64,000 nt of DNA. Origin: Lanius collurio. Its lineage: Eukaryota > Chordata > Aves > Passeriformes > Laniidae. Both the position numbers and the translations under genes were made by a program. Positions 41,208 to 52,300 of the stretch are shown piece by piece. Each line of letters begins with the position of its first letter. Position 1 is the stretch's first letter. The notes under the pieces are model-generated. The model ran no database searches. It was given only the letters and a program-made list of their open reading frames with translations, and was not told where the DNA came from. Location: NCBI GenBank assembly GCA_020086605.1, contig JACBWW010000003.1, positions 52,826,334 through 52,890,333 on the forward strand. The letters are read 5' to 3'.

Positions 41208-42542
41208 TGTAGTGGGTTGAATCTGAGTTGATAGACAGATTTTTGGACCAATGGCGCTTCTCGAAAATTTGCTCATTTAAGCCGCACAGAAAGGCGGGAG
41301 TTCCTCTTGTTCCACCCGCCTGAGGAAGGTGGGGAGGCCTCGGAGCCTCCGGGCCCCGCCGGGCCGAGCCAAAGCCCCAGCCCCCTTCTCCTTTTCCTGA
41401 TGCCGCAGCACGGACCTTGGGCCGCTGAGGAAAGAGCCATGGACTGCTAAACTCAGCCGTGGACTGCCAGACAGCCGGACTCAGCCATGGACTGCTAAAC
41501 CCAGCCGTGGACTGCCAGACAGCCGGACTCAGCCATGGACTGCTGCGCAGCTGAGACCTTTGGGACCGGCGGGTTCTTTCACCTCCCCGCCCTCGCTCTC
41601 CACGTGGAGCCGGCGGGAGCCGGCAGGAGCCTCTTTTCTGCAGCCAGCACACTTCGAGCTGAACCACCATGCAGCCAGCAGCACAAAAAGAGCGAGGTTT
41701 TCTTCATAAAGCTTGCATAAGACCATTTTTGAACATAGAAATTTCAGAGTCAGAGAGAGTGAGCCATGTGAGACGGAGCTGAAATGGCGGCGGAGAAAAA
41801 GGGCGGTGCCGCGTTCCTCGCGCAGAGCTTAAAAATCCTTCTTGCATGCGGTGGTAAGAATCTGTAATATCTCAAACTGTTTGTCTCTGTAATCCATTTG
41901 AAGTATATGGGGGGATGGAAGACTTATGTGCGGCCCTTAAAGTTTGTGAAGAGAGAGTGCCTATGCCCAGATATACATAGAAGCAGTGAGAAACTTCTAA
42001 AGATTTGTAGCAGAAAAAGCCTTTGTGTTCAGGCCAAAGTGACCCATTCTTAAAAGGTTGATTACCCCATGTGATGGCCCATGTGTGGCAGTGTGAAAAA
42101 AATGATATTTTTTCATAGAAGAGATATATTACACCACAGCAGATTGTTTCTTTCCGGGCGGATCTGTTGTTGGGGGGCAGTTTGAGAAACCATGTGAAGC
42201 AAGAAGAAGAAACCCTTTTTCCTTAAGCATAAGAAAGAGACCTTTTTTTTTAAGAACTGTAACACTGACTAGAATCCTATGTTGTGTTATCTTTTGTGCT
42301 AGTTAAAAAAGGAGAGTAAAGTGCTGAAAAGAAGAGAGCAGGAGAGAGGGTGTGTGTGTGTTTTAATTTCTTGTTAAATCTTTTAACTTTTAATTCTGTT
42401 AGTAATAAACTTTTTTTTCTTTCTTATTACTGCAACTGTTTAAGTGTGAACCTGTTTTTTGCCTCGCAGCCATCTAGTTTTCCTCAATATTTTCTTATTG
42501 ATACTTTAGATGCTTGACGCTCAGTTGTGTCAAACCACAACA
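41208..42542 (+). mobile_element. Solo LTR, 1.3 kb, with perfect 5-bp target duplication
   Basis: The element starts TGTAGTGG and ends CCACAACA, near-perfect inverted termini, and is flanked by GTTAC on both sides (41203-41207 and 42543-42547). Five-base duplications fit ERVL/ERV3-type elements. It contains an AATAAA at 42404-42409, a GC-rich region, a 48-bp internal tandem repeat, a YY1-type motif and a strong splice-donor-like site. At 1335 bp it is long for an LTR. No retroviral coding sequence is seen. It lies 1.8 kb upstream of the UTP23 start codon in the same orientation. Confidence 0.9.
41437..41550 (+). repeat. 48-bp tandem repeat inside the LTR
   Basis: Two copies (41437-41484 and 41485-41532) and a partial third, each containing CCATGGACTGCTAAA and CCGTGGACTGCCAGACAG. 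Copies differ at one or two positions. Confidence 0.92.
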
Positions 42543-43609
42543 GTTACTAAAAAGCTGAAGAATTTCTCAGGAAAACCTCTGCCTGCTTTTTAGTAGCTAC
42601 AAACCTACTTGAAGAAAAAATGATTAGTGAGGTTTTATTTTGGAGTTTTGCTGAATGTTTTTGTTTAACATTTTCAGTAATGAAACTGTGCAGTTAGGAG
42701 AACTGGGTCATCATGGCATTATGGAAACATGTCAGCCACAGGACTGAAGTTTAATAAAGATTTTTGTATATAAGGCTATGTCTAATAATGAATTCAACAT
42801 TTTGCTTAGTTCTTTAGGCAGCATATATCCATGTATGTCCATGATACTCAAGAGCACACACAACTGTCCCCTGAAGACAGTTGGAAAGAAGGATTTAATG
42901 GCAGAAAAATACTGTCAAGAGCACAATTGGATCCCATGGAAAATATTCTCAATCACCTGTTCTTTGGACTCTTCATCTTAAATGTTATGAAATACCTTTC
43001 CATGTAAACATTTGAATTTCTAGAATAGTAATCAAATCCTTTATTTTTCAATTTCTCTTAACACCAAATAACTTGCTTGGGAGCACTTATTTTCCATATC
43101 TATTTGCTAGCAAAAAGGCCAATATGACAGCTGGATATTTGCTTAAATGACCTTCGAGCAGCCTGACTGATTACAGAAAACTGGCAGGTGCTTGCCATGG
43201 TTTTGTTTGCAGTACAGTTGTCCCAGGCAGAAAGATGTCTCATGTGGAATCTGAATAGCAAGACAGATATCTCCAATTATCATTTTGATGCTGTTAAGGT
43301 ATCACATACCCTTGCCTGCCTGAAACAGGGGCATTAAGGTCAGTTTCTTAATGCCAGATATCTGGTGTGCTCATGCTTTGTGTTGGACAGGGAGTAGTTT
43401 GTGCAATGGCTTTTTCAATGACGGCTGTGGCCCCAGACTGCAGTGTAATTAAATAGTCACAGAAAGCAGTGATTAAAATGTAGAATATGTGCTTTTCAAC
43501 TTAGGTTTTGTGCACATTGAACTTAGATTTATGTAGCAAATGCAGGCAAACAATATAAACGGTCACTGACTAAACTTTCCTAAGTATTCCTAAGCCTTCC
43601 ACATAACCA

Positions 43610-43871
43610 GCGTCAGGGTGAGAGGATGTAGTGTTAAGCTGTGCCAGGAGAGGTTTAGATTGGACGTTAGGTGGAATTTCTCAGCAGAAAGAGTGATTAG
43701 ACATTGGAATGGACTGCCCAGGGAGGAGGTGGAATCACCGCCGCTGGAGATGCGTAAGACTGAATATGACATTCAGTGCCATGGTCTGGTTGAAAGGGTG
43801 GTGTTGGGTCGTAAGTTGGACTCGATAACCTCCTAAGGCTTTTCCAACCCAATTGATTCTGTGATTCTGTG
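43610..43871 (+). mobile_element. CR1 LINE 3' fragment upstream of UTP23
   Basis: Plus-oriented CR1 3' UTR ending in a clean GATTCTGTGATTCTGTG tail at 43871. It ends about 450 bp before the UTP23 start codon, in the same orientation as the gene. It retains CCCAGGGAGGAGGTGGA and GTTGGACTCGATAACCTCC blocks. Confidence 0.93.
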
Positions 43872-44106
43872 GGCTGATGTGTGATTAAACTACTGTCTCT
43901 GCGACAGCAACTGTGATTTTATCAATACAGTGAACTAGCAAAAAAAGAAAACTCTGCATTTCTGATCTTAGCAAACGGCAGGAACCAGCATAGCACCGCA
44001 GAACAAGGAGCAGTGAACCAGCCCTGAGGCTACCCGTATGCCGGGCTGGACGGGCAGGTGGCACCCTCGGGGGGCGGGGCAGCTCCCCGGCCACGCACCG
44101 CGAGTC

Positions 44107-44258
44107 CGGCGGGTCCCGGCTCTCCGGGGGAGGCCCCGGCGCTGCCCGGCGGGTCCCGGCTCTCCGGGGGAGGCCCCGGCGCTGCCCGGCCGGTCCCGGC
44201 TCTCCGGGGGAAGCCCCGGCGCTGCCCGGCCGGTCCCGGCTCTCCGGGGCAGGCCCCG
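44107..44258 (+). repeat. 40-bp GC-rich tandem repeat in the UTP23 leader
   Basis: Three full copies (44107-44146, 44147-44186, 44187-44226) and most of a fourth (from 44227). Each carries the core CGGCTCTCCGGGG and GGCCCCGGCGCTGCC. Copies differ by only a few substitutions (CGGCGGGTCC versus CGGCCGGTCC; GAGG versus AAGG), so the array is recent or homogenised. It ends 69 bp before the UTP23 ATG. Confidence 0.92.
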
Positions 44259-44327
44259 CCCGGGCCTGGCGGTGCTTCCGGGGCAGCCGGGGCCGTTCCG
44301 GGCGGCGGCGGCGGCGGCGTGGGCGCC

Positions 44328-44515
44328 ATGGGGGTGACGAGACAGAAGCACGCTAAGAAGATCATGGGCTTCTACAAGCACAACTTCCAGTTCCGCGAGC
44401 CCTTCCAGGTGCTGCTGGACGGCACCTTCTGCCAGGCCGCGCTCCGCAACAAGATCCAGATCCGGGAGCAGCTGCCCGGGTACCTGGACGGCGCCGCGCA
44501 GCTCTGCACCACGCG
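44328..44515 (+). CDS. UTP23: UTP23 exon 1 (rRNA-processing protein UTP23)
   Basis: First coding exon of UTP23, a nucleolar small-subunit processome protein needed for early 18S rRNA cleavage and release of snoRNA from pre-ribosomes. It encodes residues 1-62 plus two bases of Arg63. TRQKHAKK is the conserved basic start, and LLDGTFCQAALR (residues 29-40) is the first PIN-domain strand with the acidic residue Asp31. QLCTTR precedes the splice site. The start is the ATG at 44328, in context GCGCCATGG, a strong initiation context; the family usually begins Met-Lys-Ile-Thr, here Met-Gly-Val-Thr. The donor GTACGG begins at 44516. The codon split across the intron restores Arg, confirming the junction. 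Confidence 0.96.
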
Positions 44516-46546
44516 GTACGGCGGGGAGCGCGCTCCGGCCTCCCGGGGCCCGGGGGAGGAGGTGGCGCTGGGGGCACAGGGTAACTTGCAAGGGGTTGGG
44601 AGCATTCCTCAGACCCAGCTGCCTTTCCGAAGGTGCCGTGAAGGGCCAGCGGTAAGCCCGCTGTGTGAGGGAGGGCCGAGTGGGTCTCTTCCCACCGGCT
44701 GCGTATGTTTGGCGAAGTGGTAACAGCAGGGGCAAGCTGAGATCTCCTGGGCTTGGAGGGAGTTCATGCCTGGCTGGAGCTGCAGCCTGCCAGTGCTGGG
44801 TTGTTTCCAAAGTAGCTGTTCACAAGGGAGGACAAGGATGTGCTAGACAAAGACATGGAAGTGAAGCATGCACAGTACATAGTGAAGTTGCATCTAAGTT
44901 CCCTTTGTTAGTACTTGATTATGTATTTTTGTATGTATTAAAATACAAAAACCCAGTTACATTCTATATCCGCAAGAACAGAGTACCCAACTGTCCACTA
45001 GGGAGGCAATTAGTCAAAATACCAGGAAGATGTATACCCTCGGCTCAAATAACACACTAGGCCTTGTACACCTTATGGAACCTGGCCTGCGCTTCCAGAA
45101 AGTTTTGAGTGTCCTTAGCTGTGAAATGTTTAGGAATTGTTTTGATCCAAACTGTATTCCTGTCATGTAGAAATGTCACTTCTTGCTTTTTTCAGCAATA
45201 TCTGTTGATCATTTTGACCAGGTTCCACTTAGGCTAGCTGAAGGGACTCATTTTTTCTGCTGTCAGAACATCGAGTTGCTGAGACAGCACCTCTGTGTTA
45301 TGAAAAGAGCCTTGCTGAGGAAGTGAGCTGGCTCACTGTGACCCCCAGGTGGGGTGTCACTAGAGTGGAGTAGTGGGGGACAATCCCCTCCCTCACCTTG
45401 CTGCCTACGCTGCTTTTGATGAAGCCCAGACACAGCCTTGGACACAGCCCAGGCTTTCACACTGCCAGCTCATGTTGAGTGTCTTGTCCACCAACACCTT
45501 CCAGGTCACTCATCAGGGCTGCTCTCAATCCATTCTCTTCCCAGCCTATACTTGTGCTTGGGTTGCCCTGACCCATATACAGGACCTTGCACTTTGCATT
45601 GTTGAACTTCGTAAGGGTTACACAAAGCCCCTCTGGATGGCATCCCTTCCCTTCAGAGTGTCAACAGCACCACACAGCTCTGAGGGTACACTGAATCCCA
45701 CTGCCCATGTCACTGACAAAGATGTTAAACAGGTCCCAATACCAACCCTTGGGGAATGACAGTTGTCACTGGTCTCCACTTGGACATTGAGCTGTTCACT
45801 GCAACTCTTTGAGTGCAACCCTCCAGTCAGTCCCATATCCGCCAAGTGATCCATCTGTCAAATCCATGCTTCCAATGTGAAGACAAGGATGTTGTGTGGA
45901 ACAGTGTGAGGAGCTCTGCATAAGTCCAGTTGGGTGACATCTGTTGCCCTCCCTTATCCATCAGCACTGTAATTCTGTCATAGAAGGCCACCATATATTT
46001 CATAATTGTCCCTTAGTGTAGCCATGTTGGCTGTCACCAGTCAGCTCTGTGTTTCACACATGCTTTTTAAACTTTCCAGGAGGATTTGCTTCACAATCTT
46101 GCCAGGCACAGAGGTGAGACCGACTGGCCTATTGTTCCCCAGATCTTTTATTTCCATTTTTTAAAATGAATTAAATTTTAAAGTTCTATAATAAGTTAAT
46201 TTTAAAATAAATTAAATTTTAAAATAATTTTATTTGTTAAGTAGTGGTTCGTATGCTAGGTGGTATCCAAACATAAATTTAAGGACTCAGCATTGTCACT
46301 GATGTGAATTATTTTTAAATCATTTAATATATCTTAATGTTATTACTGGTTAATCTTGTTTACAGCCAGGGAAACCTTGCTGATGTCTTCAGATGGGCTA
46401 TTGCTTTTTTCTGGTTGCCATTTGTAAATCATAGAGCCTGAACAGCTGGGTGTTGCTCATTCCTAAGTAACTCACATCAGCCTTTTGCCATTGTAAGAAG
46501 TATGAGGTTTTCTTGTTTAAAAATCATTGTCTGTTTTGTTTTTCAG
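44516..46546 (+). other. UTP23: UTP23 intron 1
   Basis: Intron of 2031 bp with a GT donor and a TTTTTCAG acceptor. It contains an antisense CR1 RT-region fragment at 45340-46150, followed by an A/T-rich patch of TTAAATTTTAAAA-type sequence (46150-46235). Nothing else recognisable. Confidence 0.9.
45340..46150 (-). mobile_element. CR1 LINE fragment in UTP23 intron 1
   Basis: Minus-oriented RT-region fragment of an old CR1, recognisable by GACAATCCCCTCCCTCACC, AGGACCTTGCAC and GTGAGACCGACTGGCCTATT blocks. It has many indels and no 3' tail. Confidence 0.85.
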
Positions 46547-46721
46547 ATGTGTTATAAAAGAACTTGAGTCACTGGGGAAAGCACTGTATGGAGCAAAATT
46601 AATTGCCCAGAGATTTGAAGTTCGAAGCTGTTCTCACCATAAGAATCCTGTGAGTGGTTCAACCTGTTTACTTTCCATGATTGAAGATGGCAACCCTCAT
46701 CACTTCTTTATTGCTACACAG
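46547..46721 (+). CDS. UTP23: UTP23 exon 2
   Basis: Second coding exon, 175 bp, completing Arg63 and encoding residues 64-121. CVIKELESLGKALYGAKLIA continues the PIN-like fold. RSCSHHKNPVSGSTC (residues 89-103) supplies Cys and His residues which, with Cys60 and Cys64 nearby, fit the zinc-binding site described for this family. GNPHHFFIATQ is the conserved strand before the last exon. The exon ends in phase 0 and the donor is GTAAAAG at 46722. In the vertebrate protein the PIN fold lacks the full set of catalytic acids, so UTP23 is generally regarded as an RNA-binding rather than cleaving member; I take that from knowledge of the family. Confidence 0.96.
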
Positions 46722-47605
46722 GTAAAAGCTCATGGGAAGTAGAAGTCCATTTCTTTTGAAATGATATTTTGATACCTAAGGATAAAGAAGCCTACAATAA
46801 CCTTGATTATGAGGTTTTTAAATAGTTGGTGGGAATTAATCATGTAAAGCCTTACTTGCTCTTTAATGTATTTCGTAATTATGAATCAGGGAATCTTTTC
46901 TCTTACTTGAACAACTAGATTTTTTTTTACTTTGTTATGATATTGAGTAGTTTAGCTGAAAGTGTACAAAACATAATGAGTACCTATTGACATGTAAAAA
47001 ACAGCTTGTGAATGCTAATTTGCTTATTGCTTGTGTGTGCATCCCCTTCCCTGAACTGCTTTACACAGCAGTCTGATAAATGAAATTGTTAACATCCATG
47101 TAACTTCAATTTTAAGAAATTTCGAAGTAAAGAATAAATAACTATACAAATAAGAAAGGCAATTTTTTCTTGGGTTTGTTATTGGGACTGCATGTATAAA
47201 TTATGTACAATATATAAAAAATGGTTTATAGTGAAATTCTTCATAGTTATGTAAGGTACAGGAGTTTGAAAATTATTTATTACAGAAGAAATTGTGTTAC
47301 TTTTTGTGTTATGGTGGTCTGCATACAAGTGAATTGGGACTTTTTCCTCAAAAAATGTATGTATGCATATACATGCAGGAAAAAAGAAAATGTTGCTAAA
47401 TTTTGCATCAGAAATACAACTAGTCAGGAGAGAAGTTGAAATTTAGATTGCTCTGAAAGGCACTGCCATGTATATCTGCTAGATTAAGTTTCTTATCTTT
47501 TTTATATTGTAAATTATCTTCATAGTTTTGTATTAAAAGTAGGTGCATTTGAATTGCAAATACCATTTAATCCCAAAATATTGACTGAAGTATTTAATTT
47601 TGCAG
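46722..47605 (+). other. UTP23: UTP23 intron 2
   Basis: Intron of 884 bp, AT-rich, with GTAAAAG donor and TTTTGCAG acceptor. No repeat or gene recognised in it. Confidence 0.92.
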
Positions 47606-47992
47606 GACCAGGACTTATCAAACAAAGTGAAAAGGAAGCCTGGCATTCCTCTCCTCTTTATTATTCAAAACACTATGGTGCTAGACAAACCTTCACCTAA
47701 ATCTTTGGCATTTGTTCAAAAGTTGCAGACAAATCAGCTTGTTCCAGAGTACCAAAAACAAAGTATTGTGGAGCTTAAAGAAAAAGAAGGACTAGTAAAG
47801 AAAGAAGGTGAAAAGAGAAGAAAACGCAAAAGGGCAGGCGGCCCCAATCCTCTCAGCTGTCTGAAGAAGAAAAAGAAGAAAACACAGGAGGGTCAGGAGC
47901 CTTCTGCTGAAAAGAAGAAAAGAAGAAAAAGAAAACGAAATAGAGTTAAAGCAGAAGTCATGCAGTCAGTGCAGAACAATGAAGGAGAATAA
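47606..47992 (+). CDS. UTP23: UTP23 exon 3 (C-terminal, basic tail)
   Basis: Final coding exon, 129 codons including the TAA stop at 47990-47992. It opens DQDLSNKVKRKPGIPLLFII, the end of the PIN domain, followed by NTMVLDKPSPKSLAF, highly conserved in vertebrates. The rest is a charged, lysine/arginine-rich tail, with GGPNPLSCLKKKKKK near residue 205 and a terminal basic KKKRRKRKRNR-type stretch that would act in nucleolar localisation and RNA binding. The three exons total 249 residues, equal to the human protein, with no frameshift or premature stop, so the gene appears functional. Confidence 0.96.
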   Translation, partial: DQDLSNKVKRKPGIPLLFIIQNTMVLDKPSPKSLAFVQKLQTNQLVPEYQKQSIVELKEKEGLVKKEGEKRRKRKRAGGPNPLSCLKKKKKKTQEGQEPSAEKKKRRKRKRNRVKAEVMQSVQNNEGE

Positions 47993-48352
47993 CCCCATCT
48001 TTGTAAACAACACAGAGCTCGAACATTGTTAGAACTTTGGAAAAAAAATATTAATATGCAGTCATATGAAATTGAGTTGGTAATATTAAAGTTTATTTTT
48101 ATGAGATGGTTCTGTATCTTAACATTTGTAGGTTATTGTCTTAATTTATTCTGCTATTTAATATTGGGTTTGTGACAAGATATTTAGGAACCCTCATATT
48201 TTGTTATTCTTTCCAGCATCTTGGTTTGTGTCAAAATTCACATGATATGTAGCAATTTTTTAGAAATGCTTCTTGGCTTTCATGTGGATTTTGGTGGGAT
48301 ATTGGAATTCTTTCTAAATCAAGGTTGTTAATAAAACTAGTTTTTACAACTG
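47993..48352 (+). other. UTP23: UTP23 3' UTR with two poly(A) signals
   Basis: AT-rich trailer after the stop codon. An ATTAAA hexamer lies at 48085-48090 and a canonical AATAAA at 48330-48335. The second is followed by a T-rich and then GT-containing stretch, a reasonable cleavage region near 48350. Use of one or both signals cannot be judged from sequence alone. Confidence 0.6.
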
Positions 48353-48809
48353 GCCTGTTGGAGATCATGAAACTTACCTAAAATAACACAGTATCTTCTT
48401 TGTCTCTATTGTTTGAATACAAAAGTTAACTCTTGAAAAGAGACCCCAAGCCCTGAAAAGCCCTGTCCTGCCTTAATTTCTTTGTAAGTGCCATATGAAC
48501 CAATGTCTCTTGGTGTGGATCCTTATTTATTAAGAAAATCCTGGAGGGTGTGCAATTGTATTGATATTCCTGGAGCTGTAAGGGCATCTCTGATGTTCCC
48601 TATTTTATCTATAGTTTATTCTTAATTTTTAATACGAAAAATGCAACTTAAAAATGCTGAATCAAAGCACTGGTAACACCTAATGCCATCACAGTACAGC
48701 AGAGCCATGCAGGAGTCCTGGAAAACAGCTGATGGTGATGGGACTCTGGCCCTGCTGCTGTTCTGCTGTTTTGTAAGGTTATGAACAGAACAGAACTGGG
48801 TTGGAGGAG

Positions 48810-49372
48810 AGTTGTGGTTTAACTCCATATGGCAGCTCAGCCCCACGCAGCTGTTCACTCAACTTCCCCTATGTTGGGGTGGAGAGAATCAGAAGGGTGA
48901 AGTGAGAGAACTCCTGGCATAAGATAGAGGCAATTTAATAGGGGAAGTAAAAGACATGCAAAGCAAGAAAAACACAAGCAAAACAAAACAAGGAATGAAT
49001 TCACAACTTCTTATGGACAAGCAGGTGTTCAGCCATCCCTGGGAAAGCAGAGCTCCATCAGGTGAAATGGTGACATGGGAGGACAAATGCCACCACTCTG
49101 AACATCTTCCCACCGTCTTTCCCAGCTTTATATGCTGAGTGTGATTCCATATGGTATGGAATATCCCTTGGGTCAGTTGGGATCAGCTGCCCTGGCTGTG
49201 TCCCCTCCCAGCTCCTTGTTTCCCCTGCCTACTTGCTGGTGGGGTGAGAAGCAGAAAATGCCTTGACCCTTTGTCAGCACGGCTCAGCAATAACAAAAAC
49301 ATCCTGACACTTAAGCACAAATCCAAAAACAGAGCTACTGTGAAGAAAACTATTCCAGCCTAAAGCAGCACA
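48810..49372 (+). mobile_element. Solo LTR with 5-bp target duplication
   Basis: A 563-bp LTR of an abundant bird family whose body reads GGTTTAACYCCA, TGGCAACT-like, AGCTTTATATGCTGA and GGAATATCCCTTGGGTCAGT. It ends CAGCACA and is flanked by AGGAG at 48805-48809 and 49373-49377. The first two bases are AG instead of TG, a decay change. It shares family with the copy at 62781. Confidence 0.85.
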
Positions 49373-49377
49373 AGGAG

Positions 49378-52300
49378 AGAGTTTCCAAAACTGTTTGAAG
49401 TACCTGATTTTCTATAGTGACTCTTTCTTCCTATGCCTCCTTAAATGTTTGGTGGCATTAGAGTAGGAAATGAGTGACTGAGATGACAAGAGAGATACGT
49501 GACATAGCGCACACTGTGGCATCAGTGTGCTCGCACACTGTTCCCAGTCATTTCTTGCCAGATTTTTAACTTTTCTCAATGCATTTCTTCTTAACTGAGA
49601 TGTTCTTAAAAGGAAAGCTTTCTGTTTCTTGACCTACATGGGTTTAAGCTGTGTTAATTAATCTTAATTCTTCAGCCTGTGTATCATGCATTTGCAAAGT
49701 AGTTCTTGTGCATTGCCTGCACAGCTTCTTGAATGGCTGGAGCACACACCTATAATGTATGATGCTTTCTGTTGGCTTTTCAAATTATACAGTTGTTTCA
49801 CAGAGTTTGAGGAACCAGCTCAAGTGATGGGAGTTGGCCAGTCTTAGCCGACTCTGTGGGGTCATGTCTTCAGAACATTCCCTCTGGCCAGCATGGGGAG
49901 GAGCGTGGTGTGCTCTGTGCTTCCAGCATGGGACATAGCTGCTGGAGCCACACGCCTTCCTCACAACACAGCTGGTAGGAGCAGGCTGTGCCTGTATTGT
50001 TCCGTATGAGAGACCAAATGCATCTGTGGAACTGACTGTGACAGACAGAAGCAGGGAAGAAGGGTGCTATAGTCAAGATGAAAGCTTTAATTGAAATTTA
50101 AAACAGTCACACTCATTGTGTGCTCCTACATGGATTGCTGAAGTGAGTCCTGAGGAGAAATTCAGTAATTCCTAGAAATACCTTAATGCAGCATATTTGT
50201 TGGATGTATATTACCTTTCTCAAGCTGTCATAGTCCCTATACATTCACTTATTTGGGCACAGTCCCATATTATTGTAATTTTGCTTCCCATTCCTCCATA
50301 AATATAGCTTATATTTCTTCCCACTCCCAAAACCCACCCACAGACATCACTGCTGTAAGTAAATATTGGAGCAGACAGCAGAGTTGGTTCACCATCAAAA
50401 TCTCATTCTGAGTCAAAAGTATATTAAAACCCAGTAACTTTACTAAAAACACTGTTTTTAAAAATAGAGCAGAAAACACCCTAATTATTTACAGTAGTCC
50501 CTTTCAGTGTCATTGAAACACAAAGCTTAAATGAGCCTTTTCTAAAAAACTGTAAACAGACAAAAACATAATTTCTGTTAAAAAAAAAGAATATTTTAAC
50601 AGTCCTCTGATGACTCCCACCTTGAGGAATTTAAAACAATATTTATCTATGTTTCCTTAGAATTTGAACACAAAGGACTCATGGTGCTGCCATTGGGAAG
50701 AACTGGAATACGAAGGGGAGTGAGCTCTTAAGAGGAAAACTGTAAAATTTATCTGCTGCATACCTGTAACTCTCCTCCAGCGTGATGAGTAATTTGTCTG
50801 TCAGCTGTGGGGGAGAGCTCCCGCCCAGGCAACAAGCAGAGGCAATCAGACCATGTGTTTTACCGCTCCGAAATTTGAAAGAGAAGCCCACCCTAGTTTC
50901 CAAGTGAAGCAAGGCCTGCAGGCTGCAGCTGACTGGCTCTATTTGTACCATTAAACCAGTAACCCTGGCAGCAGCCGGCAGCGCCGAGCCCAGCTGGCAG
51001 GGCTGGCTCTGCCCGGGCTGGGCTCTTGCAGCTCGCACTGCTGCCGGTGCTCTTGAGCTGCACTGCCTCTGTCTGCCGGGTTTGGTGAGGTTTAGCTGGC
51101 CCAGGCTATGAACCATGACAAGTCCCTCTAGCAATTCAGCAGTGTGAATCTCTAGGAGCATCCCTGGGCCTGTGAGAAACTCCACTGTGGGAGTACCCAT
51201 GGAGCCAACTTTGCTGACATAGGTGTTCATTCCATGAACTGCCTGAAAAGCCACTGCCTTCTTTATCAATAAAAGGTCTGGAGTTGTGGCCACAACTCTG
51301 CTATAGACAGGGTTCCCAATATAACTTTTCTTATGAAGTTCAGGATTGTTTTCCTCTAGGGTGCTAGAGGGACTGGTTCCAGTTTTCAAACTACAGAAGC
51401 CAGAGGTAAATTAAAAGGAGCTTGACCAAAAACTTCTTTGGGGCTATTGATTTCCTGTTTTCTCAGACAGCATAAATATATACCCCAAATCCTAGGCAGT
51501 AGCTCACTAAATCTTTTTCTTAAAAGAAAGGGAAATAACTGGTGGTGTACAATACAGTGTATGCTTCATGTGCAGAGTAATAGAAGAAGAAAACTATAAT
51601 ACATCAGCCACAGTCTGCAGGGCATTAACGCTGAATTTAGGACGGAGTCTCATCTACCAGAAGCAGAAGATATTTACCTAGATTGCCTGCCAATTCAATT
51701 GGCTGGATTTATATGTTAGTGTGATCCAGTACTATACAATAAATCACACTCCCTGAGCATCTGTTAATGACACTAAATAGATGAGTTAATTAGAAGCTTC
51801 TGGAACCTGGGTTGTTTATGAATCATTAAAGTAAATATGAATATGGTAAGACTTGAGGAATAAATACATTCTGGTGGTGAAAGGAAAATAGGATGTCCAG
51901 ATCAATTCTGCTCATTTGTTTTCAGCTACACTGATACAGTGTGAATGACTTCTCCATCAGCTTTATAGTGTTCCTGGAGTTTCTTGAACATGTTCTGTCA
52001 GATCCAAGATGAAGAACGTCGGAACAATACCATTATTTATACTCACTGCATCTTTCATATAGAAGTTTCACAAACAGCTACTGTATATTTCATACCTCTG
52101 TGTGGGCGTAATATCTCACACAGGGAGCAGCCAGAGATACGGGAATGAACAAATAAGAGCCCCAGCAGGTGTTATCATTTACAATTTAAAGGAGAAAAAT
52201 TGCAGTGTTCCAAGAGAGAATGACAGAAAGCAAAAGTTTTTATACCCAGAGAGTCAGGAGTGAGAGAGAGACTGCACCTTGTGATTTAGGAATGGCCTAA

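Larger units (their letters stand above)
28781..44024. other. Divergent intergenic interval EIF3H-UTP23
   Basis: Apart from the listed CR1 fragments and LTRs, no coding exon is recognised. The stretches 30.9-32.2, 33.4-34.8, 35.2-38.9, 39.1-39.9 and 42.6-43.6 kb are AT-rich with nothing identifiable. A 125-codon open frame at 37733-38110 has no recognisable domain. Confidence 0.75.
44025..44570. promoter_or_regulatory. UTP23: CpG island promoter and leader of UTP23
   Basis: Very GC- and CpG-rich DNA begins abruptly near 44025 and covers the UTP23 start codon and exon 1. It contains a 40-bp tandem repeat (44107-44258) and a GGC triplet run just before the ATG. No TATA box is evident. A CR1 3' end terminates at 43871, only about 150 bp before the island, which limits the unique upstream promoter sequence. 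Confidence 0.8.
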
